NCBI GenBank assembly: GCA_029224465.1
Contig: JAQXUQ010000004.1
Location: 1 to 64,000 of the forward strand
Source: Bacillota bacterium
Lineage (GTDB): Bacteria; Bacillota; Clostridia; Lachnospirales; Lachnospiraceae
Direction of reading: 5' to 3'
Length of the DNA stretch: 64,000 nt
A program made the position numbers and the translations under genes. Shown piece after piece: positions 51,512-61,863 of this stretch. Positions within the stretch are counted from its first letter, which is position 1; each line of letters begins with the position of its first letter. The notes beneath the pieces are model-generated. The model did not search any database. It was not told the DNA's origin and saw only the letters and a program-made list of their open reading frames with translations.

Positions 51512-53122
51512 ATGTATACGGCAATTGTATGTGATGATGATGAGATCATCACGCAGGGAATCGCGTCTTTTATACCATGGGAGAAAATTGGTATTGAACT
51601 ATGTGGCATAGCGTATGACGGTACGGCAGCCAGAAAGCTGATTGATGAACACCATCCGGATATTTTGGTCAGTGATGTCTGTATGCCAGGCGCGAGTGGA
51701 ATTGAACTGACCAGATATGCAAAACAGCAGAATAATGATACGCAGGCAATAATTATCAGCGGATATGATAACTTCAGATACGCGCAGGAGGCCATACGTG
51801 CAGAAGCCTCCAATTATCTGCTTAAGCCTATAGACGAGGATGAACTTATAGATTGCCTGAAAAAATGTGTGTCAATTCTTAGACTGAAGGAAGCCGGAAG
51901 CACGCTGAAAATAGGAAGCGTTTTATATAAGAAGAGCGAAATACTCTCCCTTATGAATGAAGGTACAGAGAGCTATATTCAGATCCACGGGATAGAAAGG
52001 CTTCAGCGAATATCTAAGGTATGCATTGGTCTCTGGACAGCAGAGATTGATGATTATATCAATTATTCCAGACAGTTTTCGGAAACAGAATGTCGTGGAA
52101 TGCTCTCAATTCTCGATAGATGCGTTGAAGATTCCAACAATCATGCCATTGAATTTGAAAAATTCGCCGGTGCTGTTTCTTTCTATATATTGGCAGAAGG
52201 AAGAAAAGAGTGTCAGAGCTTCGGCGAGAGCGTCATTGCAAAGTGTCGCAAGGAAATTGCAAAGGAGTATGACGGGCATACAGTGACGTCTGTTCGAAGT
52301 GAAATCCATGATGATTTGCGGCAGACGCAGATGGCAAGAGAGGAACTACGCCTCGCACATCAGAATCGATTCAACTATCCTTCGGCATCTGATATTGTCT
52401 TCTCACAGGATATCAATAGTATGCAGAAGGCGGAGACACAGTTGATACATAACGAGTCGATTGATACATCAGCCATCGTATCTTCGATTATCCGCTGGGA
52501 TAAACACGGAGTTGACCGGGAACTGGAAGATATGCGAAAATCACTCCTTGCGAACGGTGGTAAGTCTTATTTGTACATGAGACTGATGACTGCCGGGTTA
52601 TTTGGCTCGCTTCTGAAAGAACTCCGTAAAATGGGGGTTGACGAAGAGTCTCTTGGATTGAGTCCAAGGGAGCAATATAGTCGAATATCCGGCGCGGGAA
52701 ATCTTACGGAAGCAATTTCCATGCTCCGTGAAAATATCTATTGTATAATTGATCAGCTCGAACAAGATCAGCAACACAAGAATAAAAAATTAATGTATAA
52801 GGCCAAACAGTACATAGAGGAACATTACATGAATCATGATTTGTCTTTAGAGCAAGTTGCAAACCAGGTTCACATAAGTCCCAGTTATTTTAGTGTTCTG
52901 TTTAAAAATGAAGAGGGAATTGCTTTTACAGATTATTTGATCAGGATCAGGATTCAGAGAGCCTGCGAGCTGATGATGAATACGGATTTGAAGGCTTATG
53001 AAATAGCGGATAAGGTGGGATATGATACACCTGCTTATTACAGCACGGCGTTTAAAAAAGCCATGGGGATATCCCCGACAGAGTATAAAAAAATGAATAT
53101 GAAAAAGAATATATCTGAATGA
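51512..53122 (+). CDS. Response regulator, YesN/AraC type
   Basis: A 536-residue regulator. The receiver domain has CDDDEIIT near the start and phosphoacceptor Asp55 in DILVSDVCMPG, with Lys in NYLLKPIDEDE. A central linker of about 300 residues follows, then an AraC-type DNA-binding end (IEEHYMNHDLSLEQVANQVHIS, and ADKVGYDTPAYYSTAFKKAMG). The ATG used has AGGTGG close upstream; one six codons earlier is in frame. It most likely activates the ABC-hydrolase operon in front of it. Confidence 0.93.
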   Translation: MYTAIVCDDDEIITQGIASFIPWEKIGIELCGIAYDGTAARKLIDEHHPDILVSDVCMPGASGIELTRYAKQQNNDTQAIIISGYDNFRYAQEAIRAEASNYLLKPIDEDELIDCLKKCVSILRLKEAGSTLKIGSVLYKKSEILSLMNEGTESYIQIHGIERLQRISKVCIGLWTAEIDDYINYSRQFSETECRGMLSILDRCVEDSNNHAIEFEKFAGAVSFYILAEGRKECQSFGESVIAKCRKEIAKEYDGHTVTSVRSEIHDDLRQTQMAREELRLAHQNRFNYPSASDIVFSQDINSMQKAETQLIHNESIDTSAIVSSIIRWDKHGVDRELEDMRKSLLANGGKSYLYMRLMTAGLFGSLLKELRKMGVDEESLGLSPREQYSRISGAGNLTEAISMLRENIYCIIDQLEQDQQHKNKKLMYKAKQYIEEHYMNHDLSLEQVANQVHISPSYFSVLFKNEEGIAFTDYLIRIRIQRACELMMNTDLKAYEIADKVGYDTPAYYSTAFKKAMGISPTEYKKMNMKKNISE

Positions 53123-53212
53123 AGACTGGAACAGATGTACATATTAGATGTTAGATGAGTTTCGCACGGTAGATATTGCCCTGCTGTTGTCCGTCCATCC
53201 GCGCTCTTTCTC

Positions 53213-53242
53213 TTGAATCCACCCCACCCTTTTTGTTACAAT
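53213..53242 (+). promoter_or_regulatory. Promoter of the rubrerythrin gene
   Basis: TTGAAT (53213-53218), an 18-base spacer and TACAAT (53237-53242), 99 bases before the start codon. Confidence 0.55.
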
Positions 53243-53341
53243 ATGAATGAAAGTTTCTCTGCCGCCATGCCCGGCATGTGCATTCTGCCCGGACAGACGC
53301 CGGAGCTTTTATTCACAGAGACTATACATGGAGGTAAAACG

Positions 53342-53878
53342 ATGAACCCTTATTCCGGCACAAAAACTGAAAAGAATCTTCTTGAGGCTTTTGCAGGCGA
53401 ATCTCAGGCCCGCAACAAATATACTTATTTTGCATCTGTAGCGAAGAAACAGGGATATGAGCAGATCGCGGCGCTGTTCCAGAAGACGGCAGACAACGAA
53501 AAAGAGCACGCAAAGCTCTGGTTCAAGGAACTGGGGATGCTCGGCGATACAGATGAGAATCTGCTTTCCGGCGCGGAAGGCGAGAATTACGAGTGGACCG
53601 ACATGTATGACCGCATGGCGAAGGAAGCGGATGAGGAAGGCTTCCATGAACTTGCGGCAAAGTTCCGCGGCGTAGCAGCGATCGAGAAGACCCATGAAGA
53701 GCGTTATCGCAAGCTCCTCGCAAACGTGAAGAACAATGAAGTCTTCAAAAAGAGCGAAGTCAAAGTCTGGGAATGCAGAAACTGCGGACATATTGTTGTC
53801 GGCACTTCCGCTCCCGAGGTTTGCCCGGTTTGCAAGCATCCGCAGGCATTCTTTGAGGTTCGCGAGGAGAATTACTAA
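53342..53878 (+). CDS. rbr: Rubrerythrin
   Basis: A 178-residue rubrerythrin. The N-terminal four-helix domain supplies a di-iron site ([58 protein letters not shown]). The C-terminal rubredoxin domain has WECRNCGHI and CPVCKHP (two CxxC pairs) for a mononuclear iron. It reduces hydrogen peroxide in anaerobes, using electrons from NAD(P)H through other rubredoxin carriers. The start is taken at the ATG after GGAGGTAAAACG, 43 codons inside a longer open frame. It is a separate gene with its own promoter. Confidence 0.97.
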   Translation: MNPYSGTKTEKNLLEAFAGESQARNKYTYFASVAKKQGYEQIAALFQKTADNEKEHAKLWFKELGMLGDTDENLLSGAEGENYEWTDMYDRMAKEADEEGFHELAAKFRGVAAIEKTHEERYRKLLANVKNNEVFKKSEVKVWECRNCGHIVVGTSAPEVCPVCKHPQAFFEVREENY

Positions 53879-54056
53879 GCCACGCAGGGCAGATAAATGC
53901 CGCGAAGCCGGAGACGACCCCCACGGCAGCCTGACAACGCCTGACGGCGGATATATTTTGAGCCAATGAGATGAAGAGCACGGCGAAAGTATTGTATACT
54001 TTTGTTGTGCTCTTTTTGCGCGGAAGAAAACGCCGCGCGGAGCGGAAAGGTTCCCG

Positions 54057-54632
54057 ATGAAACATGAGCAGTTTATCGATCTTGTAGAGGCCAATCCGGT
54101 TGTCGCCGCGGTTAAGGACAACGTCGGACTCGAAAAATGTCTTGCGTCGGATATTGGTGTCGTGTTTGTTTTGTACGGCGATATTGTAAGCCTTCCCGGC
54201 ATTGTGAGCCGCCTGAACGCAGCCGGCAAAACCGTCCTCGTCCACATGGACCTGATCACGGGGCTTGCGCCGAAGGAGGTTTCGGTCGACTTTATCCACG
54301 CCCAAACATCCGCCGCCGGCATCATCTCCACCCGTTCGAATCTGATCGAGCATGCCGCGTCGCTGGGCATGAACACGGTGCTGCGGTATTTTATGATTGA
54401 TTCGATTGCATTGCGGAATGTGCAGCGGCAGAGCGAGTCCAAGGTGCAGCCTGATATCGTTGAAATTCTTCCGGCGATTCTGATGCCGGAATTCATCAGC
54501 AAGATTAAGGCAATTACACGCGTGCCGCTGATGGCCAGCGGCCTTGTCACGACCAAAAAGGAAGTGCTGCATGCGCTGAATGCCGGGGCGGTTGCTGTTT
54601 CGACGACGGATCAGCGGCTCTGGACCGCGTAG
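54057..54632 (+). CDS. glpP: Glycerol-3-phosphate responsive antiterminator
   Basis: A 191-residue GlpP protein. The family marks are VFVLYGDIVSLPGIV, KTVLVHMDLITGLAPKEVSVDFIH, GIISTRSNLIEHA, ILPAILMPEFISKIKAI and VPLMASGLVTTKKEV. GlpP with glycerol-3-phosphate binds leader RNA of glycerol genes and prevents termination. The genes that follow are glycerol-3-phosphate oxidation genes and a glycerol kinase, as expected. The start is chosen after GGAAAGG. I could not recognise its RNA target in the leaders downstream. Confidence 0.93.
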   Translation: MKHEQFIDLVEANPVVAAVKDNVGLEKCLASDIGVVFVLYGDIVSLPGIVSRLNAAGKTVLVHMDLITGLAPKEVSVDFIHAQTSAAGIISTRSNLIEHAASLGMNTVLRYFMIDSIALRNVQRQSESKVQPDIVEILPAILMPEFISKIKAITRVPLMASGLVTTKKEVLHALNAGAVAVSTTDQRLWTA

Positions 54633-54660
54633 CGCCGCCGCATGCGGCGCCTGCCGCGCA

Positions 54661-54831
54661 TTCATGCAATAGCGGGAGAAACGCTTGAATTGCATAGAGA
54701 ATCCAAGACATTTTGCAAGGTGCGGAGCGTAATGCCTAGATTTTGAAGAAATCTAGGCATTACAGCGCCGCACGGCAGAAACGTCTTGGAAAATTTATGC
54801 AAAATAAGCGCGCGGCGGCGTATTGCATTGA
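54661..54831. repeat. Dispersed palindromic element, subtype B, copy 2
   Basis: About 171 bp with ends TTCATGCAATA and TATTGCATTGA. The outer arms CCAAGACATTTTG and CAGAAACGTCTTGG pair as in copy 1. The centre is a perfect hairpin, AATGCCTAGATTT / AAATCTAGGCATT, whose bases differ from copy 1 on both arms. It fills most of the 367-base gap 54633-54999 between glpP and the FAD enzyme gene. Confidence 0.82.
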
Positions 54832-54999
54832 CCAGCCGCCGCAAACCGCACCGGCGCCGCTAGCCGCGCGCCGCCGCATGCAGGCTGGACATGGGCCGGC
54901 CGTCACAATCATTTGTTAGTTGTTCCGTACTGCTTTGGAGACGGGAGATGCAGGACGGGTGGAATACTTGTACGCTTTTTTCAAGGAGGTAATGGAACA

Positions 55000-56445
55000 A
55001 TGATGTACGATGTGGTAATCATCGGCGCCGGCGTTTCCGGCGCGGCAATCGCGCGGGAACTCTCACGCTATGACTGCAATGTATGCGTTCTCGAAAAAGA
55101 AGAGGACGTCTGCTGCGGCACATCCAAAGCCAACAGCGCGATCGTGCACGCAGGCTATGACTGCAAGCCGGGATCGATGATGGCGAAGATGAACGTGCGC
55201 GGGAACGCAATGATGGAACAGCTCTCGAAAGATCTGGATTTTCCGTTCAGGAGAAACGGATCGCTTGTTTTGTGCGTCGAAGAGGAACAGCTTCCTGCTC
55301 TGCAGAGGCTCTACGAGCAGGGTATTCAGGACGGCGTTCCGGGACTGCAGCTTCTGGATCACGACGCGGCGCTTGCGATGGAGCCGAATCTTTCGGACAA
55401 GGTCGTGGCTGCCCTGTATGCGCCGAGCGCGGGCGTCGTCTGCCCGTTTCTGATGAACATTGCCATGGCCGAGAATGCTTTTGAGAACGGGGTGGACTTC
55501 CGCTTTAACACAGAGGTCGAAGCGCTGCGCCGCGAGGAGGATGGCCGCTGGCACATCCGCACGAACAACGGCGAATACCTTGCGCGCTGCGTAGTCAATG
55601 CGGCCGGTGTTTACGCCGACATCTTCCACAACATGGTGAGCGCGAAGAAACTTCATATCACGCCAAGACGCGGCGACTACCTGCTTCTGGATCACGAGAC
55701 CGAAGGCTTCGTGCAGCACACGATTTTCCAGCAGCCGGGGAAGTTCGGCAAAGGCGTTCTGGTTGCGCCCACGATCCACGGTAACACGCTGGTCGGCCCG
55801 ACGGCGATTGACGTACCGGACCGCGAAGACACCGCCACCACGCAGGAGGGCCTCGACCAGGTTATTTCGCGTTCGGCGATTTCCGTGAAAAACCTGCCGC
55901 TTCGCAAGGTTATCACTTCGTTCGCCGGTCTTCGCGCGCATGAAGACGGACATGATTTTGTGCTCGGCCCGGTGGAAGACGCGCAGGACTTCTATGACTG
56001 TGCCGGTATTGAGTCGCCCGGCCTCTCCAGCGCTCCGGCTATCGGAGAGTATATCGGGGGGATGGTTGCGGAGCGGTTTTGTTTTGACAGAAAAAAAGAG
56101 TGGAAAGCTACCCGCAAAGGCATCGTAAGCCCGAAGAATCTTTCTTTTGAGGAACGAAACGAACTGATCAGGCGGAATCCGGCGTACGGACAGATCATCT
56201 GCCGGTGCGAAAACATCACCGAAGCCGAGATCATCGACGCCATCCGGCGGCCCCTCGGAGCGCGCTCGCTGGACGGTGTCAAGCGCAGAGTCCGCGCAGG
56301 CATGGGCCGTTGTCAGGGCGGCTTCTGCAGTCCGCGCGTGATGGACATTCTTTCACGTGAACTGGGGCTGCCGATGGAGAAAATCACCAAGAGCGGCGGC
56401 CGCTCGAATATTGTGCTGGACATCCAAAGAGGGGAGGGGCAGTAA
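55000..56445 (+). CDS. FAD-dependent glycerol-3-phosphate dehydrogenase-type oxidoreductase (GlpA-like) with 2Fe-2S domain
   Basis: A 481-residue flavoprotein starting after AAGGAGG. The FAD-binding motif VVIIGAGVSGAAIAREL is at the N-terminus, and GTSKANSAIVHAGYDCKPGS matches the GlpA/LhgO group. The C-terminal part is a BFD-type cluster domain with IICRCENITEAEI and GMGRCQGGFC, giving four Cys. Clostridial operons with a second FAD protein and a DUF1667 protein in this order form an anaerobic glycerol-3-phosphate dehydrogenase complex; the neighbours fit. It should oxidise glycerol-3-phosphate to DHAP. It ends one base from the next start (TAATG). Confidence 0.88.
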   Translation: MMYDVVIIGAGVSGAAIARELSRYDCNVCVLEKEEDVCCGTSKANSAIVHAGYDCKPGSMMAKMNVRGNAMMEQLSKDLDFPFRRNGSLVLCVEEEQLPALQRLYEQGIQDGVPGLQLLDHDAALAMEPNLSDKVVAALYAPSAGVVCPFLMNIAMAENAFENGVDFRFNTEVEALRREEDGRWHIRTNNGEYLARCVVNAAGVYADIFHNMVSAKKLHITPRRGDYLLLDHETEGFVQHTIFQQPGKFGKGVLVAPTIHGNTLVGPTAIDVPDREDTATTQEGLDQVISRSAISVKNLPLRKVITSFAGLRAHEDGHDFVLGPVEDAQDFYDCAGIESPGLSSAPAIGEYIGGMVAERFCFDRKKEWKATRKGIVSPKNLSFEERNELIRRNPAYGQIICRCENITEAEIIDAIRRPLGARSLDGVKRRVRAGMGRCQGGFCSPRVMDILSRELGLPMEKITKSGGRSNIVLDIQRGEGQ

Positions 56446-57893
56446 TGAAAACAGTTGATATCGTAATTATCGGCGGCGGCCCCGCGGGACTTGCGGCGGC
56501 GCTTTCCGCGCGCAAGGCCGGAACCGAAAATATCCTTATTATAGAGCGGGACGATGAGCTGGGCGGAATTTTAAATCAGTGCATTCATAACGGCTTCGGA
56601 CTGCATACTTTTCATGAGGAGCTGACCGGCCCCGAGTATGCCGGCCGCTTTATCGATCAGGTGAAGGAAGCGGGCATTCCGTATCTTCTGAATACGATGG
56701 TGCTGGATATTTCGCGGGCCGGCGCAGCGCCTGACGCGTGCGCCGACGCAGGTGCCGCACAGACAGCGCCGGAAACAGCCGAAAGCGCTGCTGCCGGCGG
56801 CGCCCGCCACATCATCACCGCGACCAACCGCACTGACGGCCTTTTCCAGATCGGTGCGCAGGCTGTCATTCTCGCGATGGGCTGCCGTGAACGCCCCAGA
56901 GGCGCGCTGAACATCCCCGGCTACCGGCCGGCGGGCATCTTCTCCGCAGGCACGGCACAGCGCCTTGTCAACGTGGAAGGCTACATGCCCGGACATGAAG
57001 TCGTGATTCTGGGCTCCGGCGATATCGGCCTGATCATGGCGCGCCGTATGACACTCGAAGGAGCCAAAGTCAAAGTTGTCGCCGAACTCATGCCTTACTC
57101 GGGCGGCCTCAAAAGAAATATCGTGCAGTGTCTTGACGACTTCGGCATTCCGCTGAAGCTTTCACACACCGTTGTGGATATCGAAGGGAAAGATCGTGTG
57201 AAAGCGGTGACGATCGCGCAGGTCGGCGCGGACCGCCGCCCGATCCCCGGAACAGAGGAGCGGTATACCTGCGACACACTGCTTTTGTCGGTCGGTCTGA
57301 TTCCGGAGAACGAGCTTTCGCGCGCCGCGGGCATTGAGATCAACGGCGTGACGAACGGCCCTGTCGTCAACGAGAGTCTGGAAACGAGCGAGGAAGGGGT
57401 GTTTGCGTGCGGGAATGTTTTGCATGTGCATGACCTCGTGGACAACGTGTCCGAGGAAGCATCCCGCGCAGGCACGAACGCGGCGAGGTTTGTTGCCCGA
57501 AATTCCGGCAAAACAACACCGCCCGACACCCTCAATACGCAGGCCGAAGCCGGCGAAACCCGGACCGGAGCCAAAACCCGGACCGGAGCCGGCGAAATCC
57601 AGGTCCGGACTGGAAACGGTGTCCGATACACCGTACCGTCGTTTGTAAATCCGGAGAGACTGGACGGCAACCTGATTATCCGTTTCCGTGTCGGCGCGAT
57701 CTACAAGGATGCGAGCGTTGTCGTGCGCCTCGGCGGCGAGCGGCTGCGCGCCCTCAAAAAGAAAATTATTGCGCCCGGCGAGATGGAACAGGTCATCATC
57801 ACGAAAGACGAGCTGCTGCAGCATGAAAACGCAGACAGTATCGAGATCTCGATTGAAGAGAACAGCGCCGCACAGGCAGCGCAGAGCAGGTAA
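56445..57893 (+). CDS. FAD/NAD-binding oxidoreductase with two low-complexity insertions
   Basis: A 482-residue protein, longer than the roughly 420 usual for this subgroup of NAD(P)/FAD-dependent oxidoreductases. FAD motif VIIGGGPAGLAAALSARKAG is at the N-terminus, VVILGSGDIGLIMARRM is the NAD motif, and GVFACGNVLHVHDLVDNV closes the FAD site. Extra segments are an Ala-rich stretch at about 93-121 and a Thr/Gly/Arg stretch at about 362-390, the latter built of an 18-bp tandem repeat. The gene starts on the stop of the previous one. It belongs to the glycerol-3-phosphate dehydrogenase module. Confidence 0.88.
   Translation: MKTVDIVIIGGGPAGLAAALSARKAGTENILIIERDDELGGILNQCIHNGFGLHTFHEELTGPEYAGRFIDQVKEAGIPYLLNTMVLDISRAGAAPDACADAGAAQTAPETAESAAAGGARHIITATNRTDGLFQIGAQAVILAMGCRERPRGALNIPGYRPAGIFSAGTAQRLVNVEGYMPGHEVVILGSGDIGLIMARRMTLEGAKVKVVAELMPYSGGLKRNIVQCLDDFGIPLKLSHTVVDIEGKDRVKAVTIAQVGADRRPIPGTEERYTCDTLLLSVGLIPENELSRAAGIEINGVTNGPVVNESLETSEEGVFACGNVLHVHDLVDNVSEEASRAGTNAARFVARNSGKTTPPDTLNTQAEAGETRTGAKTRTGAGEIQVRTGNGVRYTVPSFVNPERLDGNLIIRFRVGAIYKDASVVVRLGGERLRALKKKIIAPGEMEQVIITKDELLQHENADSIEISIEENSAAQAAQSR
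57556..57590 (+). repeat. 18-bp tandem repeat in the FAD oxidoreductase gene
   Basis: Two direct copies of AAACCCGGACCGGAGCC, period 18, flanked by GCCGGCGAAA on both sides. It keeps the frame and encodes a TRTGA repeat. Confidence 0.75.
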
Positions 57894-57906
57894 GGGGGCG
57901 ACAAAG

Positions 57907-58269
57907 ATGGAAGAACGTACTTTGACATGTATTGGCTGCCCCATGGGCTGCCAGGTCAGCGTCCAGATGGACGCCGGTAAAATCCTTTCCGTGACAGGCA
58001 ACACCTGTCCGCGGGGAGACGCGTATGCGAGGGAAGAGGTCACGGCGCCCGCAAGGACGGTGACTTCGACGATTCCTGTCACGGGCGGCGGCAGAAAAGT
58101 CCGCATCCCCTGCAAAACAGCATCCGACATCCCCAAACAGAAAATCTTTGTGGTCATGGCGCAGATCCACAAAGCGGGCGCGCAGGCTCCGGTCAGGCGC
58201 GGGGATGTTTTGATCCGTGATGTGGCGGGCACCGGTGTCGATGTGATCGCGACGGGCGACGTGCTGTAA
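57907..58269 (+). CDS. DUF1667 protein of the glycerol-3-phosphate dehydrogenase module
   Basis: A 120-residue protein. The N-terminal ERTLTCIGCPMGCQVSV and the later GNTCPRGDAYAREEVT give four Cys, suitable for an Fe-S cluster. These are typical of the DUF1667 family that follows the two FAD genes in clostridial glycerol operons. A longer in-frame open region upstream lacks a ribosome site and overlaps the previous gene. It probably carries electrons from the flavoproteins. Confidence 0.87.
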   Translation: MEERTLTCIGCPMGCQVSVQMDAGKILSVTGNTCPRGDAYAREEVTAPARTVTSTIPVTGGGRKVRIPCKTASDIPKQKIFVVMAQIHKAGAQAPVRRGDVLIRDVAGTGVDVIATGDVL

Positions 58270-58414
58270 GGCGCGCGGGCCGCTCGGGCAGCCGCGCCGG
58301 AATTGCATCGCATCAGCCGGCCGGCTGCGAACACAAGCCGCGGCCGGCGAAGAGTGCCTTCGCACAGTCCGGCCGCGTTGCCGCACTGGCTGTGCTCCGC
58401 CGTCCGGCGCGTGA

Positions 58415-58461
58415 TATAATGCAACAATATACTGCCTGCCGTGGTCAGGGTCCGCGGCAGG
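58415..58461 (+). promoter_or_regulatory. -10 element and leader hairpin before glpK
   Basis: An extended -10 TGATATAAT (58415-58420) is followed by a hairpin CCTGCCGTGG / CCGCGGCAGG (58435-58461). There is no clear -35 and no U-run. The preceding 58270-58410 is GC-rich with no gene. Confidence 0.5.
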
Positions 58462-58482
58462 TGAACACTTTGGGGGATTATC

Positions 58483-59985
<1,503 letters not shown>

Positions 59986-60049
59986 GCATTGCGATCATGC
60001 GGGGTGGCCGAGGTGTGGCGCAGATGGGTGCGGGCAGCGCGATTTCGTG

Positions 60050-60215
60050 CAAAACGGAACAATATCAGGATTTGCAAGAAGGCCTTCGTTGCGAGAGAAG
60101 AAATCTCGGGATTTGCCGGAAGAAAACGAGCGAGACAACAAATTTCTTCTTGCAAAAGTATAGAAAAAGCGAATTTGCAAGAAAGGCTTCTTACAGGCAA
60201 GTATCATACAAATAT
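60050..60215. repeat. Degenerate short-repeat stretch after glpK
   Basis: Three related words, ATTTGCAAGAAGGCCTT, ATTTGCCGGAAG and ATTTGCAAGAAAGGCTT, recur within 130 bases. No stable ribosome site or protein family is evident, and short open frames occur on both strands. The whole 59986-60918 gap holds this stretch, an inverted repeat, two terminator-like hairpins and a 27-codon ORF. Confidence 0.4.
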
Positions 60216-60221
60216 TAAATA

Positions 60222-60248
60222 ATTAAAATACGATCAAAGTATTTTAAT
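60222..60248. promoter_or_regulatory. AT-rich inverted repeat
   Basis: ATTAAAATAC, GATCAAA, GTATTTTAAT: 10-bp perfect arms. It could be a protein-binding dyad near a promoter. Confidence 0.45.
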
Positions 60249-60297
60249 ATTGTTTCCGCCGGGTGTACTATACAATTAACAAAGATAAGAGAAGCAA

Positions 60298-60348
60298 GGG
60301 AGCTTCCGAAAGGCGCCATGGATGCCTTCGGAGGCTCTCTTTGTTTTC
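60298..60348 (+). terminator. Terminator-like hairpin before the small ORF
   Basis: GGGAGCTTCCGAAAGGC pairs with GCCTTCGGAGGCTCT and is followed by CTTTGTTTT. The 27-codon ORF begins 15 bases further, as in leader-attenuation arrangements. Confidence 0.7.
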
Positions 60349-60362
60349 AGAAAGGAGACAAT

Positions 60363-60446
60363 ATGAGATTCTTACATGAGGCGATTTTGTTTTTGAAGGA
60401 TTTTGGCGAGATGTTCCCGGAACACATGTATGTCGGGAGGAAATGA
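60363..60446 (+). CDS. Putative 27-residue small protein
   Basis: ATG follows GAAAGGAGACAAT, a near-perfect ribosome site. The peptide is amphipathic (MRFLHEAILFLKDFGEM then PEHMYVGRK) and has no known relative. A terminator-like hairpin lies before it and another after it (60541). Translation is suggested only by the ribosome site. Confidence 0.5.
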   Translation: MRFLHEAILFLKDFGEMFPEHMYVGRK

Positions 60447-60540
60447 AGAAAGCAGTGAATTGCAACGTGAAAAAATTAAATAGGCGGGGTCTGAAGTAAT
60501 GCGAAGAGAAATTAGTTCAGGCAGAACGGACATTAGTCGA

Positions 60541-60594
60541 GTCCCGGTGCAGCAATGACAAAATGATGGAAGCTGTGCCGGGACGAATTTTGTG
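60541..60594 (+). terminator. Terminator-like hairpin
   Basis: GTCCCGGTGCAGC pairs with GCTGTGCCGGGAC around an 18-base loop and is followed by GAATTTTGTG. No gene recognised in 60447-60918. Confidence 0.65.
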
Positions 60595-60918
60595 TTTGGG
60601 TATTTGTAAGTACTGGAAGCGCACTGACTGCATGTACCTTATGAGGATACAGGTATGCCCGAACGTTGAAGTCAGCACAGCGTGAAAAATATATTAACCA
60701 GCAATCACAATTATTGGAAAATTACTTTCAAATCGCATTGACATCACCGCAGAATACTTCATAATTGAATATATATATGAATAATTCGTCCGGTGCGCCC
60801 GCCGCCCTCAATGAACGCGTGGGACGGCTGCACCGATTGCGCCGGCATGCTGCCGCACCGCCGCCCCGTGCCGGGCGGCTCACCGGCAAACGCATACCCA
60901 CTCCCAGAGAGGCTAGCT

Positions 60919-61788
60919 ATGGAAATCAGCAGCAATATCCTCGTCAAAATAAAGCTTGGCTACAACCAGTTCACGCGCACGGAACGCAAAATTGCCGACT
61001 ACGTACTTGCGAACAGCAAAGATGTGCCGTTCATGTCCATCACCGAACTTTCCGACGCCTGCCATGTCGCGGAAGCCTCCGTACACCGCTTCTGCCGGAC
61101 GATCAAGGTCAAAGGCTATCAGGAATTCAAGATGATGCTGTCCCTGAGTGTCAAGGAAGAAGACGACAGGTCAAGAAAACTGCGCGAAAGCACAGGCTTC
61201 CCCGAAAGCGACGCCGGTAAACGCCAGTATCAGCAGATCCTGGAGTATCATCTGGATGCGATCCGGGAGACCAATGCGCTGCTGAACCCTGCGGTCGTAA
61301 ATGAAACTGTGGAGATGATGACGAGTGCGCGGCGGATTATGTTTTTAGGTGTTGGAAACTCCATGATCACCGCAGAAGAGGCACAGGGCCGCTTCCTGCA
61401 CATCACCCCGAAAGTTTGCTACGTCATCGACCCCCACATGCAGGCAATGGCCGCGTCCATGGTGGGGCCGGAAGACATGCTGATTTTCTTCTCTTATTCC
61501 GGAGCGACGAAAGACAACGTCATGATCGCGAAAATCGCGCGTGAGCGCGGCGCGAAAATCACCGTCATCACCCGATATCTGAAATCGGATCTGACGAGGT
61601 ATGCGGATACTGTTTTTATCTGCGGGGCGAAGGAAGGACCGCTCGAGGGCGGCTCCATGGGCGCCAAAATGAGCCAGCTCCACATCATCGACATCCTTTT
61701 CCAGTGCTATTATCACAGAAATGAAGCGGAGTCGCGGCGCAACAACGAGCTGACGGCGGCTGCGAATCTGGACAGATATGATAAGTAA
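60919..61788 (+). CDS. MurR/RpiR family transcriptional regulator
   Basis: A 289-residue regulator. The N-terminal HTH_6 domain reads NQFTRTERKIADYVLANSK, SITELSDACHVAEASVHRFC and RTIKVKGYQEFKMML. The C-terminal SIS domain (about 115-260) has IMFLGVGNSMITAEEAQGRF, MLIFFSYSGATKDNVMIAKIA and GAKITVITRY for binding a sugar phosphate. The frame is open 42 codons further up, but the ATG after AGAGG fits. Targets are unknown; the following gene is a membrane protein with no evident link. Confidence 0.92.
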   Translation: MEISSNILVKIKLGYNQFTRTERKIADYVLANSKDVPFMSITELSDACHVAEASVHRFCRTIKVKGYQEFKMMLSLSVKEEDDRSRKLRESTGFPESDAGKRQYQQILEYHLDAIRETNALLNPAVVNETVEMMTSARRIMFLGVGNSMITAEEAQGRFLHITPKVCYVIDPHMQAMAASMVGPEDMLIFFSYSGATKDNVMIAKIARERGAKITVITRYLKSDLTRYADTVFICGAKEGPLEGGSMGAKMSQLHIIDILFQCYYHRNEAESRRNNELTAAANLDRYDK

Positions 61789-61863
61789 GCGACATATCAT
61801 GGACAGAAACATATACTCCTCGTGGCGTTTTCCTGTTAAATGCAGAAAGAAAGGCGGGGAAAA

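Noticed and set aside
53309-54556. Reverse-strand open frame of 415 codons across rubrerythrin and glpP
   Set aside because: It spans two unrelated well-supported genes and an intergenic region.
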